In this document: positions 48,755-59,980 of the stretch, one piece after another
How positions within the stretch are numbered: position 1 is the stretch's first letter
How the letters are laid out: each line of letters starts with the position of its first letter
Assembly (NCBI GenBank): GCA_002633005.1
Contig: NMRA01000322.1
Location: forward strand, 124,001-188,000
Reading direction: 5' to 3'
DNA from: Phoronis australis
Lineage: Eukaryota > Phoronida > Phoronidae
DNA length: 64,000 bases
The notes under the pieces: generated by a model
Told to the model about the DNA's origin: nothing
What the model saw: the letters and a program-made list of their open reading frames with translations, nothing else
The model's database searches: none
Translations under genes and position numbers: made by a program

Positions 48755-48837
48755 CCACGATTCAATGTGATCTTACACAGTTTTAAAGCTGTGACATTCT
48801 ACCTGAAGAGAAAATCTCTTCAGGCGTGAAATCGTGG
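48755..48837. other. Compact fold-back sequence with three nested helices
   Basis: CCACGATT (48755) pairs with AATCGTGG (48830). Inside, CACAG...CTGTG (with AATGT...ACATT outside it) and CCTGAAGAGA-AAA-TCTCTTCAGG form two further hairpins. It could be a structured RNA or a mobile-element end. No family is assigned. Confidence 0.35.
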
Positions 48838-50785
48838 AGTTTGAGAATTACCTAAACAACTAGTTTTCATATATCATCTGGTTTTCGTATTGAATAAAAA
48901 ATTAGTTACCCCAGTCATATTTTTAATGAATTCCAGACGATTTCAAGCTAGTGTTGAGATTCTACTCTGTATGACTTTCATTCAGTCAGTCCCTAATTGT
49001 CGGCAAGTGCTTGCAAGAGCACTCGCGAACACATGGAGCTGACCATTTCTCCAGCCATTATCTCGTTAAACCCCCTCCTGAACACATGCACAAGGGCATA
49101 GGCACTCGAGTCCCGCCAACAATCTCGTCTGGCAACGAATCATGGGGGTCCTCTACACCAAGGGAATGATACTGTAGAAGAAGTCATGCAGTTCTAGTCA
49201 GAAGTAAGATTTAAGAGAAAAAAGAAATACGAGATATGTGATTGTCTGTCGAATAGTGGAGGTTACCCCCAGACTCAGTTGCAGCAGACGGACGTGGGAA
49301 CTTCCAGTGGCCCTGGTATCATGCATTCAAGAAGAGCTGTGTTCTACTTTTATAAAGTCACGAGACCAGCCTGACTCATTTTGGGGTTTCGTGATAAAAA
49401 ATACAAACAACTTAAACAGGCCAATGACTTCTATAGGACAATGAGTCAAACTGATCAATAAAATCTTTAAAACACACGTATGATTTTTTCTCGTCAAGGT
49501 GCCCTAATGAGATGTAACAGAAAAGAAAATGGTGAGGTAATCTGATGAGATATTTGGACTGAAAGCTCAGAAAATCAGAGCACCTTTTTTCTACACTTTG
49601 TAATAAAAATAAGACATATAATCCTATCACGCACAATTTGCTGAGCAGGTTTAACTAACCAAGCATGACAAATCCCAGAGACCACTGCAATAGTCGTGGT
49701 CCTTAAATGGCCATCTTAACAAGGTGGAGTCGGCAGCAGTATGAGCTGCCGACGCCACCTGGTGTTCAACTAGTGCACAGTATTCGGGAGACGTGATTCC
49801 ATGGACGTGTATATTAATTAAGTACCTTCATAAGTGACCTATTCTTAAGTTACTGAGGAACCTGTCATGCCTGGTCAGAGGAAATGCCTGATCCATTGAA
49901 AACATATCACAGTTAAACACACAAATATAGTATCCATAACACATTCCTTGCAGTTAAACTCTATATAAGCTTGAGTTTAACCCATCTTGGTCTAGGCGTG
50001 ATCTGTACGCTGCTCATCTTCATTTCTCTGACCGGCCAGGTCAGCTGAGCCAACCTTGGATGGCCTGAAATTGTTTAAAATTGATTAGTAGTTGATTGCA
50101 CAGAATAAGCATGCGCAACATCAAACACATGAAAAACGCTGTCAAATTGTGATTAGCAAATTTTGCTAAAACACTGAAAAAATAATCATTTTCAGCCAAC
50201 ATTCATGATCAAGTTTGGGACCGTCAACAACATTTTGTTTTGAGCCTGTTTATAAGTGGATTTTTGAGGGGCAGTGGGTCCGACTCATTCTGCAAACAGG
50301 ACCAAAAAACATGACATCGAGACATACATGCAATTTTAGGTTTCCCACCAGTACCTTTACTTCGAAAACTGTGACTGGGCCTCGATTACGACAGCTAGAT
50401 GCACGAATGTGGTTTCGACAAAACATAAAATAAGCATTGTGAACGTTCTTCTCTTTTGGAGGATGTTCCAAACGTGACTAAATAATGGGACTTTTGTAAA
50501 ATATGAAATCTTTGACTGAAAACAACCACATTTAAAAGAAATCTCCCGTGGCTACTTCAGACAAGTGTTATACAAAATATTTGGAGACAAATTCTTAATC
50601 TAGAAACGGAATTTCGAACAAGCTGTTATCCAAAATAGCATGCAGAAATGTTAGCGTTTCGCGTGGATCTTGAAAGCAGGGGAGACAAATCAGGTAGAAC
50701 TTATGGAACAATTTAAGAATCTTGTTACAAACATGATCATTTTGTGCCTTGATCAACGGCACGTCAGTAAACAAAGAGCTGGGAA

Positions 50786-51086
50786 TCAAGGATTATCAAA
50801 AATATACCTCTTGATGATTACGATTACGATTATGATGATGATGACAAGACCAACAAGGCCTCCGACGACAGCGACGGCGATGACCCAGGCTTCAGGTCCG
50901 GTAGCCACTGGACTCTTGACAGTAGTCACTGCAGAGGTAGAAGGTTCTGCGGTTGAAGCTGCCACAGTAGTAGTCGTAGGGGCAGCAGTTGTTGGCTGTT
51001 CTGCCTTGGAGACGCCGAGTACAGAAACAGTGATGTTAGTTCCTGCTGGTAAGTTGTCGTTTATGGCTTTGGCGACTGTATTTTGG
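50786..51086 (-). CDS. EGF receptor-like gene: last exon seen, stalk, transmembrane helix and short tail
   Basis: The acceptor TTCTCGCAG joins in phase 2. It encodes NTVAKAINDNLPAGTNITV, then a Thr/Ala/Pro-rich stalk likely to be O-glycosylated (TTAAPTTTTVAAS). A hydrophobic helix follows, AWVIAVAVVGGLVGLV plus an Ile/Val run, with a stop-transfer KRY. Reading on gives a tail of about eight residues, ending FDNP before TGA at 50788-50786. A possible donor AAGAG|GTATAT with exon end at 50808 would instead splice to a cytoplasmic exon that I could not find. The orientation is type I. Confidence 0.85.
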
Positions 51087-52156
51087 CTGCGAGAAAAGAG
51101 ATAAAATTCCAAAAGATCGTTTAAGTTAGGGCAATAATTATTAGAATTATGAGATGAGACGATTTTGTATGGGAAATGGCATGAGTCATCAAGGGATGTG
51201 AGTCATGAATATGAGGAACTGCTGGCAAATTAGAGTTATCTTCATATCTGAATGAATTTAATGTTACAACACCTAGATATGAAGGGCTCCTCTCAATATT
51301 TTCGATGAGGTTTGGATTTAAAATGTAGATAAACTTGTTATTTCTCCTTGTGTTTGACGCCAAATTTGCTTTGATGCGAAACTCTAGTCCTATTTTGGAC
51401 ATATTAATTTACGTTCTCACTAGTGTTTACATCGAACGCAACAGTATACACAGAGATAATCGGCGAAATTCATTCTTAAGACATGTTTCACAATCCACTT
51501 ACACCCAATTGCGCTATGCCTTAAAATAGTCTTTTTCGAAACAGTGACTAAAACCAGGCCTAGTGCGAAATTTGTTACTGACATCAGGTTTTGCAAGCAA
51601 TGAATTCCACAAATCATTTGAAACATTTAATTTTGAGCAGGGACACTAATATGAAACTGTTATGACAATAGCCACAGTTCTGCACAAGGGCTCTATGTGG
51701 ACTGCTCATGTGAGAGGTCTCAGGGAGTGATCTGGGCTGAGTTCCGTAGATACAAGAATCTCACAGGTGCTTTGTTTGTAACCATGGTGATCTCTCGTGA
51801 AGACTTTTGTTTGTTTTCATGAGTGTATTGTTTCTACGGGACGAGCACACGGTAATGACATGGAAAGTTATAAAATTATTCACGAGAATAGAACATGGCT
51901 AATGGAATGTGTGTGTGGAGTATTGCTTTTTTCCAATCTCAGGTAAGTTTCAACAACCGAGCAGAGTAAATAACTTAAAATGTTGGTTCAATATATAATT
52001 TGTGAAGCCTTGTAGTGTCCATATGGGATACAAGGCTGCCTGTCGTGGCTGAGGGTGGCTTAAATCGTGGCTGATAAATAGTTCAGGATATATTTCTCCA
52101 ACAGGGAAGTATTCCTACATGCAGAACATCAGCAAAACCAAACCTGTCTAACTTAC

Positions 52157-52396
52157 GTAGTAACATCCGATAGAATGGCGGTCAGTAGGGCCTGGTCAAT
52201 AGATATCTCGCTGGCACCAATGGTGGCGGCACGCTTGCGCCTCTTCGAGTTTCTAGCAGCGCATAGACTATTACTCTTGTCAGCCTTGAGAATGAAGATA
52301 ACTTCAATTTTGTCGGATGCCATTTGTATCGGATAATTCTCGGCAATGTCGATCTTAGCAGTGGTCGTGTACACCAACGGACTGCTGGCATTTGGC
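52157..52396 (-). CDS. EGF receptor-like gene: juxtamembrane module, second exon with furin-type site
   Basis: The acceptor is CATCTCTCAG and the donor ACTAC|GTAAGT. The 240-nt exon joins both neighbours in phase 2. The first half reads as alternating beta-strand-like stretches (KIDIAENYPIQ, KIEVIFILKAD). It then has LCAARNSKRRKRAATIG. RRKR matches the R-x-[KR]-R recognition motif of furin-type proprotein convertases, so the ectodomain may be cut here and stay attached non-covalently. It ends with the helical-looking ISIDQALLTAIL. Cleavage is inferred. Confidence 0.82.
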
Positions 52397-53545
52397 CTGA
52401 GAGATGGAAAGAAATTTTGTTTTAGGCAATTGCTAATAAGAGTAAGTATCAAGCATTACATACATATGTTTTTCTCCTACTCCAAACGCGCATGTTGAGA
52501 ATCTCAGAACGTTCAACTTTCAGCCAACGAATTACAAAACACAGAAAAGTTCCAAGTGTAAAACTATAGCTTAATCTGATCATCTTAATTCGTAACTGAT
52601 TGGCCATAAAATGATATGCTTTGGGCCGGAAACAAAAACTCGCCAACCCAATAAGAGCACACACTGGTCACCACAATTGGATACCACATTGATGATTCTC
52701 AGTAACGTGAACCCTCCCTAAGTATACTGTGCCGGTGTTAGAGGTTCAGCACTGGCGCAAACACTATTCTGCAAGCAGCATATTGTTCTTCGTATTGTGT
52801 TGCTTTTAGTTAGGATGTTAAGAAATTGTTAGACTCCACATTATGGACTATGTCCAGAATATTAACAACAAACAGTTCATGTTTAATGTATTCTCTTTGT
52901 CAACTTCTTTAAAATACCAAAGCAAACACTTCATGTAGATACAAGTAAATGGTGCTGGAGTCATATTGGCATAATCTTTTATTTTCGGAATCTGGTTTTG
53001 CTGGTTAAACGATGACAAGGTGACTGGAGAAAGTAATGCCGAGCGATTGTAATGAAATAATTTAAAGGCTAGCATTTTCTTTGAACCCAAGGATAACTAA
53101 TAGTATACGTGAAAACGTGACCGACCTTGCAAAACGTCGGATTTACACCGACAATATCGACATCTTACAATGCGCTCCAAAACTGAGCATGGGAGATTCT
53201 CGGGAAGAAAAATGAGTTTGTTGGAATCTTGAGTGTGTTGGGTGTAGCGTAATTGACACACTTTGACCAGACGTTCAATATCTCTCAATGCTTGCTCTCC
53301 CCCGTCGACTATCATGAGAAATGCACGTAATTGGTTTGTTTGCAGTAACAAAATTAAATATTCAATACAGTGGACGAAACCGTGGAGTCGTGTATATGGT
53401 CACAAACTAACAGTAGTTTTAATTTATATGAAGCCAACTGCATGCCGTGTGCAACAACGACGTCAAAGAATTAAACCACATTTGTAATACCGTGGTTGAT
53501 CAATGTCGTCCAGACTGGACTACAGACAAGAATAAAAGAACTCAC

Positions 53546-53679
53546 GTGAAGGTCTGGTTGGAAGAGACGTTAGCTACGAGAGCTCCGCAACAACTTCCCC
53601 ATGTACTTGAATTGGTATTACAGTACCCATTGGTTGCGTCAGCCACAGCCGATTTGAATGAAGCTTCAACACTTTGGAA
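53546..53679 (-). CDS. EGF receptor-like gene: juxtamembrane module, first exon
   Basis: The acceptor is TTTGTTTTCAG (phase 0 start) and the donor TTCAC|GTGAGT (phase 2 end); length is 134 nt. It encodes VEASFKSAVADATNGYC, then STWGSCCGAL and N-linked sequons (NSS, NVS, NQT). Three cysteines in a YC...SCCG arrangement open a module that continues in the exon at 52396. No family is named with confidence; a SEA-like role is possible, but the SEA autoproteolysis motif is not seen. Confidence 0.78.
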
Positions 53680-54028
53680 CTGAAAACAAAAAATTAAGTT
53701 TCCTGCAATCTTTATTTTCGACCACAATGTAAACTATGAATCAAGACTTTCAGAAAGACTGTTTTCTGTTTCTGTTTGCTCTGTCACAGCTAGTGAGAAC
53801 TCGGAAGAGTTTCATTATTGTGGAGTCAGGGTTACCATACTTTACCAGTGTATCAGTTACAATTCTGACAATAGTACTACGAGGCTGCTAGTACAACAAA
53901 CTTTAATTAACATGGTACAAATTAGTATAATACCCAGTACGGAAACGAGTGAAACGTTGCGATAGTTCATTGAACTTCAAAAGAAGTATAGCAACGAAGT
54001 TCATGTTGCATACGAAAAGTATACTTAC

Positions 54029-54093
54029 AATGGCTACAGTCATGCCACCTCCTATCCTTACTGACACTCCGTTCTTCTCAACGACTTCGGACA
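54029..54093 (-). CDS. EGF receptor-like gene: short linker exon after TSP1
   Basis: The acceptor is CCCTCTCTAG and the donor GCCATT|GTAAGT. The 65-nt exon starts in phase 1 (T|TG gives Leu) and ends in phase 0. It encodes about 21 residues with the core SEVVEKNGVSVRIGGG, charged and then glycine-rich. I do not recognise a domain. It is accepted because it restores the frame between the TSP1 exon and the next exon and has strong splice sites. Confidence 0.7.
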
Positions 54094-54371
54094 CTAGAGA
54101 GGGAAAACACTTGGGTAAGGGCACGCAGTTCATGTATTGTGAATTCAGTCTTGTAATTAAGGGGTTTTTGGAAAAAGCATACATAGACTTTACTGAGATT
54201 CTCACTATTATGTCATTAAAACATAACAACTGAAATTGTTGCTTCACGAAGAGACTGAAGTGTAATTCTACTCTGTCATGGTTTTAAAATAATAACAAAA
54301 CGCTGAACGGTTACACACTACGTCTTCTCGCAATCAAGACATTTGAATGTTCAACAGTTGAGATTGCTTAC

Positions 54372-54545
54372 AGGGACAGAGATCTGTGTTGCAATCCACA
54401 GTCTCCTGTTTATCTCCAGGGCACTGTGCTCCAGCGCCAGCTGGCGTAGGATTGTCACAGCTGCGAGTCCTCGTGCGAGTACCACCTCCGCATGTCTTTG
54501 AGCACGTGCTCCAGTTGCCCCATGCACCCCAGTTACCATTACGAT
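54372..54545 (-). CDS. EGF receptor-like gene: thrombospondin type 1 domain exon
   Basis: The acceptor is TGTTCCAG and the donor CCCT|GTAAGC; length is 174 nt, 58 codons, class 1-1. It encodes one full TSP1 repeat: the tryptophan ladder WGAWGNWSTC, the CSKTCGGGTRTRTRSC core whose arginines stack between the tryptophans, and the C-terminal cysteines CNTDLC. WGAWGNWSTC fits the W-x-x-W-x-x-W/C C-mannosylation pattern, and CSKTCGG fits the C-x-x-S/T-C O-fucosylation pattern. TSP1 beside EGF repeats is typical of animal matrix-binding or adhesion receptors. Confidence 0.93.
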
Positions 54546-55112
54546 CTGGAACATAAGTTGAATCATCAACGCAGTGTCTGAAGCATTTTATTTAACGAAG
54601 AAATTTTCCATGGGTGGTTACGATTCTTGAAGTGGGCCTACTTTCCTGTACTAACGTATACTGCTTACGCAATAAATTGTTTCTCCCCTCACCCCTTCTA
54701 ACAGCTTCCGCTGAATTCACAACATAAAAAAGTCGCGATATGGTGCTTCCTATTTGCCTGGACGCTACGTATTGCCGTTCATTCACAAGCACATTAAAGA
54801 AAAAAGAAACATTAACTTTAACCTAGGATCTTCCGTTGATAGCATCACGTTTTCGACAGTCAGTAAACAAGAACGACGTGGCAAGTTTGTTAGGCGTAAG
54901 GTGTACAAGATGCGGGAGAGTCTTTGGGGAATCTTAATCAACTCTGTACCAAACTCCTGTTTCATACAGACATCTTTATATCAAAAGTTCATTGGTACGG
55001 AAAAGTAGCTAATTCGTATCTTATAATTCAACAACGTGCGTCCCTCTGGACAGTTTCATCAAGCGTATAAGATAACAATAAACAATACTGCTGTACACCA
55101 GTTTTGACTTAC

Positions 55113-55238
55113 CATTACACACGTTGCCAGGTCCTAGAATGTAGCTCTCGTTACAGGCGCACTTATATGAACCGACGGTGTTTGTACATATGCCTCTATT
55201 CTTGTCGCACGGGGGGCTAACTGTGCACTCGTCCACAT
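55113..55238 (-). CDS. EGF receptor-like gene: last EGF exon
   Basis: The acceptor is TACGCAG and the donor AATG|GTAAGT; length is 126 nt, 42 codons, class 1-1. It encodes one cbEGF with a VDECTVSPPC start, CTNTVGSYKCAC (again the hydroxylation-type pattern) and a GPGNVCN end. It is the twelfth EGF domain counted in the window and directly precedes the thrombospondin exon. Confidence 0.88.
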
Positions 55239-55698
55239 CTGCGTAATGAAAAGTAATCCCCTATTAACACACCACATTTTTCTAATTACGTCTCAAATTG
55301 TCCAGTTTGATTTTGGAGCATAAAATGAGTATCATGAATTGTAAGATCTCACAGTTTCACTCGTAAAACTATTTTAAAAGCTTTGTCGTGTATGAATTTT
55401 AGCTGAAAGAACGTATAGCTCTCAGTTGCCCCTGTTGTGACAAACATTGATATCCGGAAGTACATGTCATGTCAGTCACCGATTCTTCCCAAGCTCTGAA
55501 GCCACTGTCGAGAAAGTAACAGGTTGACACCGTGCATTAGATAATGATATCTGAGTCACGAGACCTAATAAGCAAGTATTCATAATATAAGCTATAACAG
55601 TGGAATGTGTAATGAATCACGGGATATTTTGCTTAAATGCAGGCTCATAGCAGCCTTAATCTAAAACATGGCCGTAGGGAAAATTGACCACAACCCAC

Positions 55699-55944
55699 CA
55701 TCACATTTGAATCCGTCCGCGTTGAGCTTCTTTCCTGTTGGGCACACACACAGATCGGAGCCATTGTTCTTGGCACAGTCGAAGTCGCACTTGGCCTTAT
55801 AGGTGTCCTCGCAATTGAATTCGACGACGCATGACTTCTGGTCTAGATCGAGACGGTAGTTCGCGAAGCACGAGCAACGGAATGAACCATCGAGATTGTT
55901 GCACGTGTGCTTGCAGCCATGGCTTCCAGAGCATTCGTCGATAT
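55699..55944 (-). CDS. EGF receptor-like gene: exon with one cbEGF and one atypical EGF domain
   Basis: The acceptor is ACCATCAG and the donor GATG|GTGGGT; length is 246 nt, 82 codons, class 1-1. Domain one starts [11 protein letters not shown] and has CRSC-like spacing (FRCSCFANY). Domain two starts [11 protein letters not shown], with no acidic calcium-binding lead, then [15 protein letters not shown] and ADGFKC. The NGSD-C-CPTG core recurs in the first domain of the 58.5-kb exon, so the two atypical domains probably share a duplication origin. Confidence 0.88.
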
Positions 55945-57466
55945 CTGATGGTAAATAAATCTTAAAGTAAATTACAAAATAACGGGTCGTGTTGGAATGA
56001 AATTGCTTTTGATGAAAATGGGCGATAAACTAATATACGGCAAGATACCTACAATCGTAGTATTAATGAAGCAAACTTTTAATTAGCAAACAACATCATC
56101 GTCATAATTGATTCAAAGACTGTTTTATTATCATTTAACGTAGTAGAAGTAGTACTAGTAATATTGGTAGTTTTTATAGACTATCAAAGCATAACGCACG
56201 CCAGGTTTATACAATGTAATGCTTAGCGTAGAAAAACGAGCTTTGTATAGCTTATTTACCACGCTCGATTTAAGCCCGTTGAGTGAGTCGCAGGGTTGCC
56301 AAGGTTGATGAACGTGCAGAAAACGCGTCATAGCTTTCACCCTTGGACTTTTGGCAAGCAATTACCTGGTTAACGATTGACGTGAGCTATAAACTCCGGG
56401 CACCATCCCAAAGTCGTAGATTAGTAAAGAACTAACTTTATTTAAACGTGATAAAGGACTTCACGTCAGCAATTCCCGTGTCTAGTAAAACAAGGTCATT
56501 GCTAGTTGCATCCTTAACTCCAACTATTCTCAAGGATTTGGAACGTTGTTGGAGCTAATCTGTTACTGGCTGAAAAGCGTGTCTTGCTATTTGCATACTT
56601 TGGGGATCATTGTTATGAAATTACCCACATATTAATTTTGGCTCAATACTTCATACATACTTGTTCCAAGTCTTCATGTATTCCTGTACCAATTTTATTT
56701 AATATTGTCAGGACATGGAAAATTACGAAATCTACAGTATCACCCCTTGACTTGCTGGGATTTTTTGAAACACTTATACATTCAGTATAAATTGAAGCAA
56801 AGCTTGTATGTGTGAATGTGAGCGTGAATGTGTTTTTGTAAGTTTTTTTTGGCCACTGTATTCCATTTCTAATTTCTGTTTCTGCGAATAAAAAGTCAGG
56901 ATTGCAAACGAAATAATCTTTTGATACTTGTGTTGTACAATGTGTCCACTCCTGGAAATGAGTTCCAAAGCCACGTTTCGCAACCAAATAGCACTGCTAC
57001 ATGTATGCACGTCCAATTTCTACCAGAGAATATCAAATAAGTACAACGTTTACACTTAAACGTACATCTCCTAGTTTCTCCCTCATTCAAACGTCTAAGC
57101 CAGATTGCTTAGCTTGCCAAAATAGGACTCACATATTTGCAAACCAAGATATAAAAGATTTTTATCCCAAAACGGACAATTCTGGCAAAGGCAATCAGAA
57201 AAGTGTGAAAGAAAATAATGACGCTGCTCTGCATCAATTGCAACATCTTGAATATTCTGTGAACACGGGCAACCAATTGCTGCCGAGGAAAGACAGTTAG
57301 TTGTCTTAAAGATTAGGATAGGACGAATTGGTTGCGGTTTTATACCTAGGAAGGTCTATCCCACGGCTACAGACGATAGTGGAATGATGCCAAAGACAAG
57401 GTCTCAATTTGACTCGTCTTGTACGATATGTTACCAGAGTTGTGTGATTCCGCGCACAGCGCTTAC

Positions 57467-57730
57467 CATTACAAGTGTAGCCGTTGGAAGCCAAGGTATA
57501 TCCTGAGGTGCAGTTGCAAGTGTAACTGCCCACGTTGTTGGTACAGGTGCTGCGACCGGTTCTCTTGTCGCAAAGGCTGGTGCCATCAGCGCATTCGTTG
57601 ACATCGGCGCAGTTAATGCCGTCACCTTTGTAGCCGGATTTACAGGCACAGGAGTAGCCTGGGGCCTTGTTTGTGCACACGCCAAGGGTCTTGTGGCAAC
57701 CGTCTGTTTTCAGTGCGCACTCGTCATCGT
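57467..57730 (-). CDS. EGF receptor-like gene: exon with two EGF domains
   Basis: The acceptor is TTATTGCAG and the donor AATG|GTAAGC; length is 264 nt, 88 codons, class 1-1. The first EGF starts DDECALKTDGC and contains the CACKSGYKGDGINC loop. The second starts DVNECADGTSLC and ends in SNGYTCN. Glycines and aromatic residues sit where cbEGF domains need them. The phase matches both neighbours, which supports one continuous extracellular EGF string. Confidence 0.9.
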
Positions 57731-58194
57731 CTGCAATAACGTTGTTAAGGTATCATTGATCAACACAGCAAAGGTGACTTGGCCATCTGAATAAGCAGTT
57801 CACTTTTTCTTAATACGGTTTGTTGATTTTGGTATTTTGTGATGCAGTCTAGAATCTTGACACGTTTGCGTGAACTGGACACGACGACATATTTTTTTCC
57901 GAACTCTAATGTCTGTTTTAGAAATAACTACGTGATATAAACCCTATTGTTGAAGACAACAACTTATTGGTACAAAATTGGTATCCAATAGACAATGATC
58001 CAATGTCGGCTGGTGACGTTTGAATTTGGAAAGTAGTTGGCTCTTCAGACAGGGCTCATCAGGATTACTTTACAATGTAAGTCACTTAATGCTTCGACTA
58101 TAGTCTCGGGTTATATAACCAACTGTCAGTTCTTTGAAAACCCAAAATGCCACTTCTGATCTGAATACCTGACTAAAGAGTTTTCTTAACTCAC

Positions 58195-58571
58195 CGACAC
58201 ATTCGCCTGCTCCATTCTTTTTGAAACCGCTCAAACATTCGCACGTGTATCCCGGATCCTGGTTGACACAGCGAGAGTGGCTGCCGCACGAGAAGGTTCC
58301 TAGAGCACACTCGTCTTTATCAATACACTTGAATGCTTCTACTTGCTGGTATTTGGTGGAGTCTGAGCACACGCACTTGTAGCCAGGGGCACTATTCTGG
58401 CACTTGACGTTGTTGGCGCTGTTGCAGAGATTGGTGCTGGAGCTAGCGCACTCGTCGATATCAGTACAGTTGGTGCCAGAGCCGTCCAGCTGCTGACCAG
58501 TTGGGCACTGACAAATGTCAGAGCCGTTGACACGAGCGCACGTGAAACTGCATGTGTTGTTAGATGCACAC
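58195..58571 (-). CDS. EGF receptor-like gene: three-EGF exon (complete copy)
   Basis: The acceptor is TTTTGAAG and the donor GTCG|GTGAGT. The exon is 377 nt: one base, 125 codons, then one base. The first domain is atypical: CASNNTC, then CARVNGSDICQCPTG, closing near GSGTNC. The second starts DIDECASSS and the third DKDECALG; both look like cbEGF domains, the second with a long last loop (CSDSTKYQQVEAFKC). The first domain resembles the second domain of the 55.7-kb exon in its NGSD-x-C-x-CPTG core. A truncated near-identical copy lies at 58680-58929 beyond a single n. Confidence 0.9.
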
Positions 58572-59036
58572 CTTCAAAAGAAATCAGAAAAAAACATGAG
58601 GACATGCCATTTACGCACTATTACATCTTGCTGTAGTTTGGAAGTCGAGATCCATCAGAAATACCACTAACTCACAAANAATACACTTGAATGCTTCTAC
58701 TTGCTGGTATTTGGTGGAGTCTGAGCACACGCACTTGTAGCCAGGGGCAGTATTCTGGCACTTGACGTTGTTGGCGCTGTTGCAGAGATTGGTGCTGGAG
58801 CTGGCGCACTCGTCGATATCAGTACAGTTGGTGCCAGAGCCGTCCAGCTGCTGTCCAGTTGGGCACTGGCAAATGTCAGAGCCGTTGACACGAGCGCACG
58901 TGAAACTGCATGTGTTGTTAGATGCACACCTTCAAAAGAAATCAGAAAAAATATGAGGACATACCATTTACGCACTATTACATCTTGCTGTAGTTTGGAA
59001 GTCGAGATCCATCAGAAATACCACTAACTCACAAAG
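58322..59036. repeat. 357-base direct copies around a single n (58679), covering part of an EGF exon
   Basis: 58322-58678 and 58680-59036 are nearly identical. The left copy continues into the complete exon, while the right copy begins abruptly inside it. Confidence 0.85.
58680..58929 (-). pseudogene. Second copy of the three-EGF exon, truncated at a single n; probable assembly artefact
   Basis: The 5' part of the exon at 58195-58571 is repeated nearly base for base, including about 105 bases of upstream intron. It stops at the n at 58679, just before the codons for the third EGF domain. A real tandem exon copy should have its own 3' half and donor site, and neither is present. I read this as the start of one contig overlapping the end of the neighbouring contig, so it should not be counted as extra EGF domains. 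Confidence 0.8.
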
Positions 59037-59980
59037 TCGGGTACCAAGCCATAATCGTCAATGTCAGAAATGAGTAACCTCAAGCCAGTTGTAGACCCGT
59101 AGCCAGCATTGCGCAGGGTGTGGTTCGAATTTCAGGAACGATGGACCTTTGATATTTTGCAAAGGTCGGAGCTGTAGAGTTTTCAGTAAGGCCCTTGACG
59201 CAGCTTAATTGGAGAGAAGGGAAGTCTGTATACACAGCAATGACTCTAAGCTCTATGTTCCTGAGATGAGACGGAAATGAGTATGCCGTGTGACAGTATG
59301 TCTAGCACTATGGTGCGCCGGCCATGTTTAAGACTATTCAACTCTTACACATCCTTTAAATGTATACTGCATGATGGCCACAAATACAATACTTTATTCC
59401 TGTCACTTCCATTTCATTACCTAACAGTCAGAGTAATGAATTGTCGCAGTTCTGGTTTCGGAATTGTGGATATTCGAAGTAGTGAACTCTCGGAATAGCG
59501 AACCTTAGGAGTAATGAACCTTCGGAATAGTGACGTGTAACTTTGAAAACCTTTACCATCAAATTTGTTGCTCGCATGAAGCCTGCGAGGCTACGTACCA
59601 TTGACACTGATTGACAAGAGAATACTTTCTTCGTTTTTATTAGGTCTAGACCTACTTTTTCCTAATTCTGTCAACATGCTCGTCGGCGTTTTCTCAGTGC
59701 AAGAACACACGGTAGTTAAATGTCTGGTTTTCGGTTGAGCAACGACGATGCATGTCAATCTACCAATCCACAATGAAAGTGGATACAGGATGAACAACAA
59801 TCATTTGACGAAAATTGAAAATGCTTGCACCTGACCATACTATGCTAGCAACTTTACCAAAATAGAAGTTAACAAACATATTTTCTGCTCTTTTGTTTCT
59901 TGGTCGATTTTAAGACATTCACACCGCACTACTTTTTGGGAGCTCTTTCGCGGTTTTATAGGTTTGCTAGATATAGACAT

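Larger units (their letters stand above)
47014..50785. other. 3' flank of the EGF gene: no coding exon recognised
   Basis: Apart from the (GT)n tract, the small GC-rich element and the fold-back sequence, nothing is supported. A 3'UTR, and possibly a last cytoplasmic exon, of the EGF gene would be expected in this stretch. Confidence 0.45.

Noticed and set aside
48755-48837. Hammerhead ribozyme
   Set aside because: CTGAAGA could match the CUGANGA core and a GAAA follows, but the required stem II between them does not pair. The perfect hairpin uses the core bases instead.
50670-51104. Plus-strand Thr/Met/Val-rich frame
   Set aside because: It is antisense of the stalk and transmembrane exon. 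The minus reading has splice continuity, a stop-transfer signal and correct phase.
53903-54247. Longer minus-strand frame through 54.0 kb as a single exon
   Set aside because: The frame crosses a strong acceptor and donor pair. Only 54029-54093 fits the phases of the TSP1 exon and the next exon.
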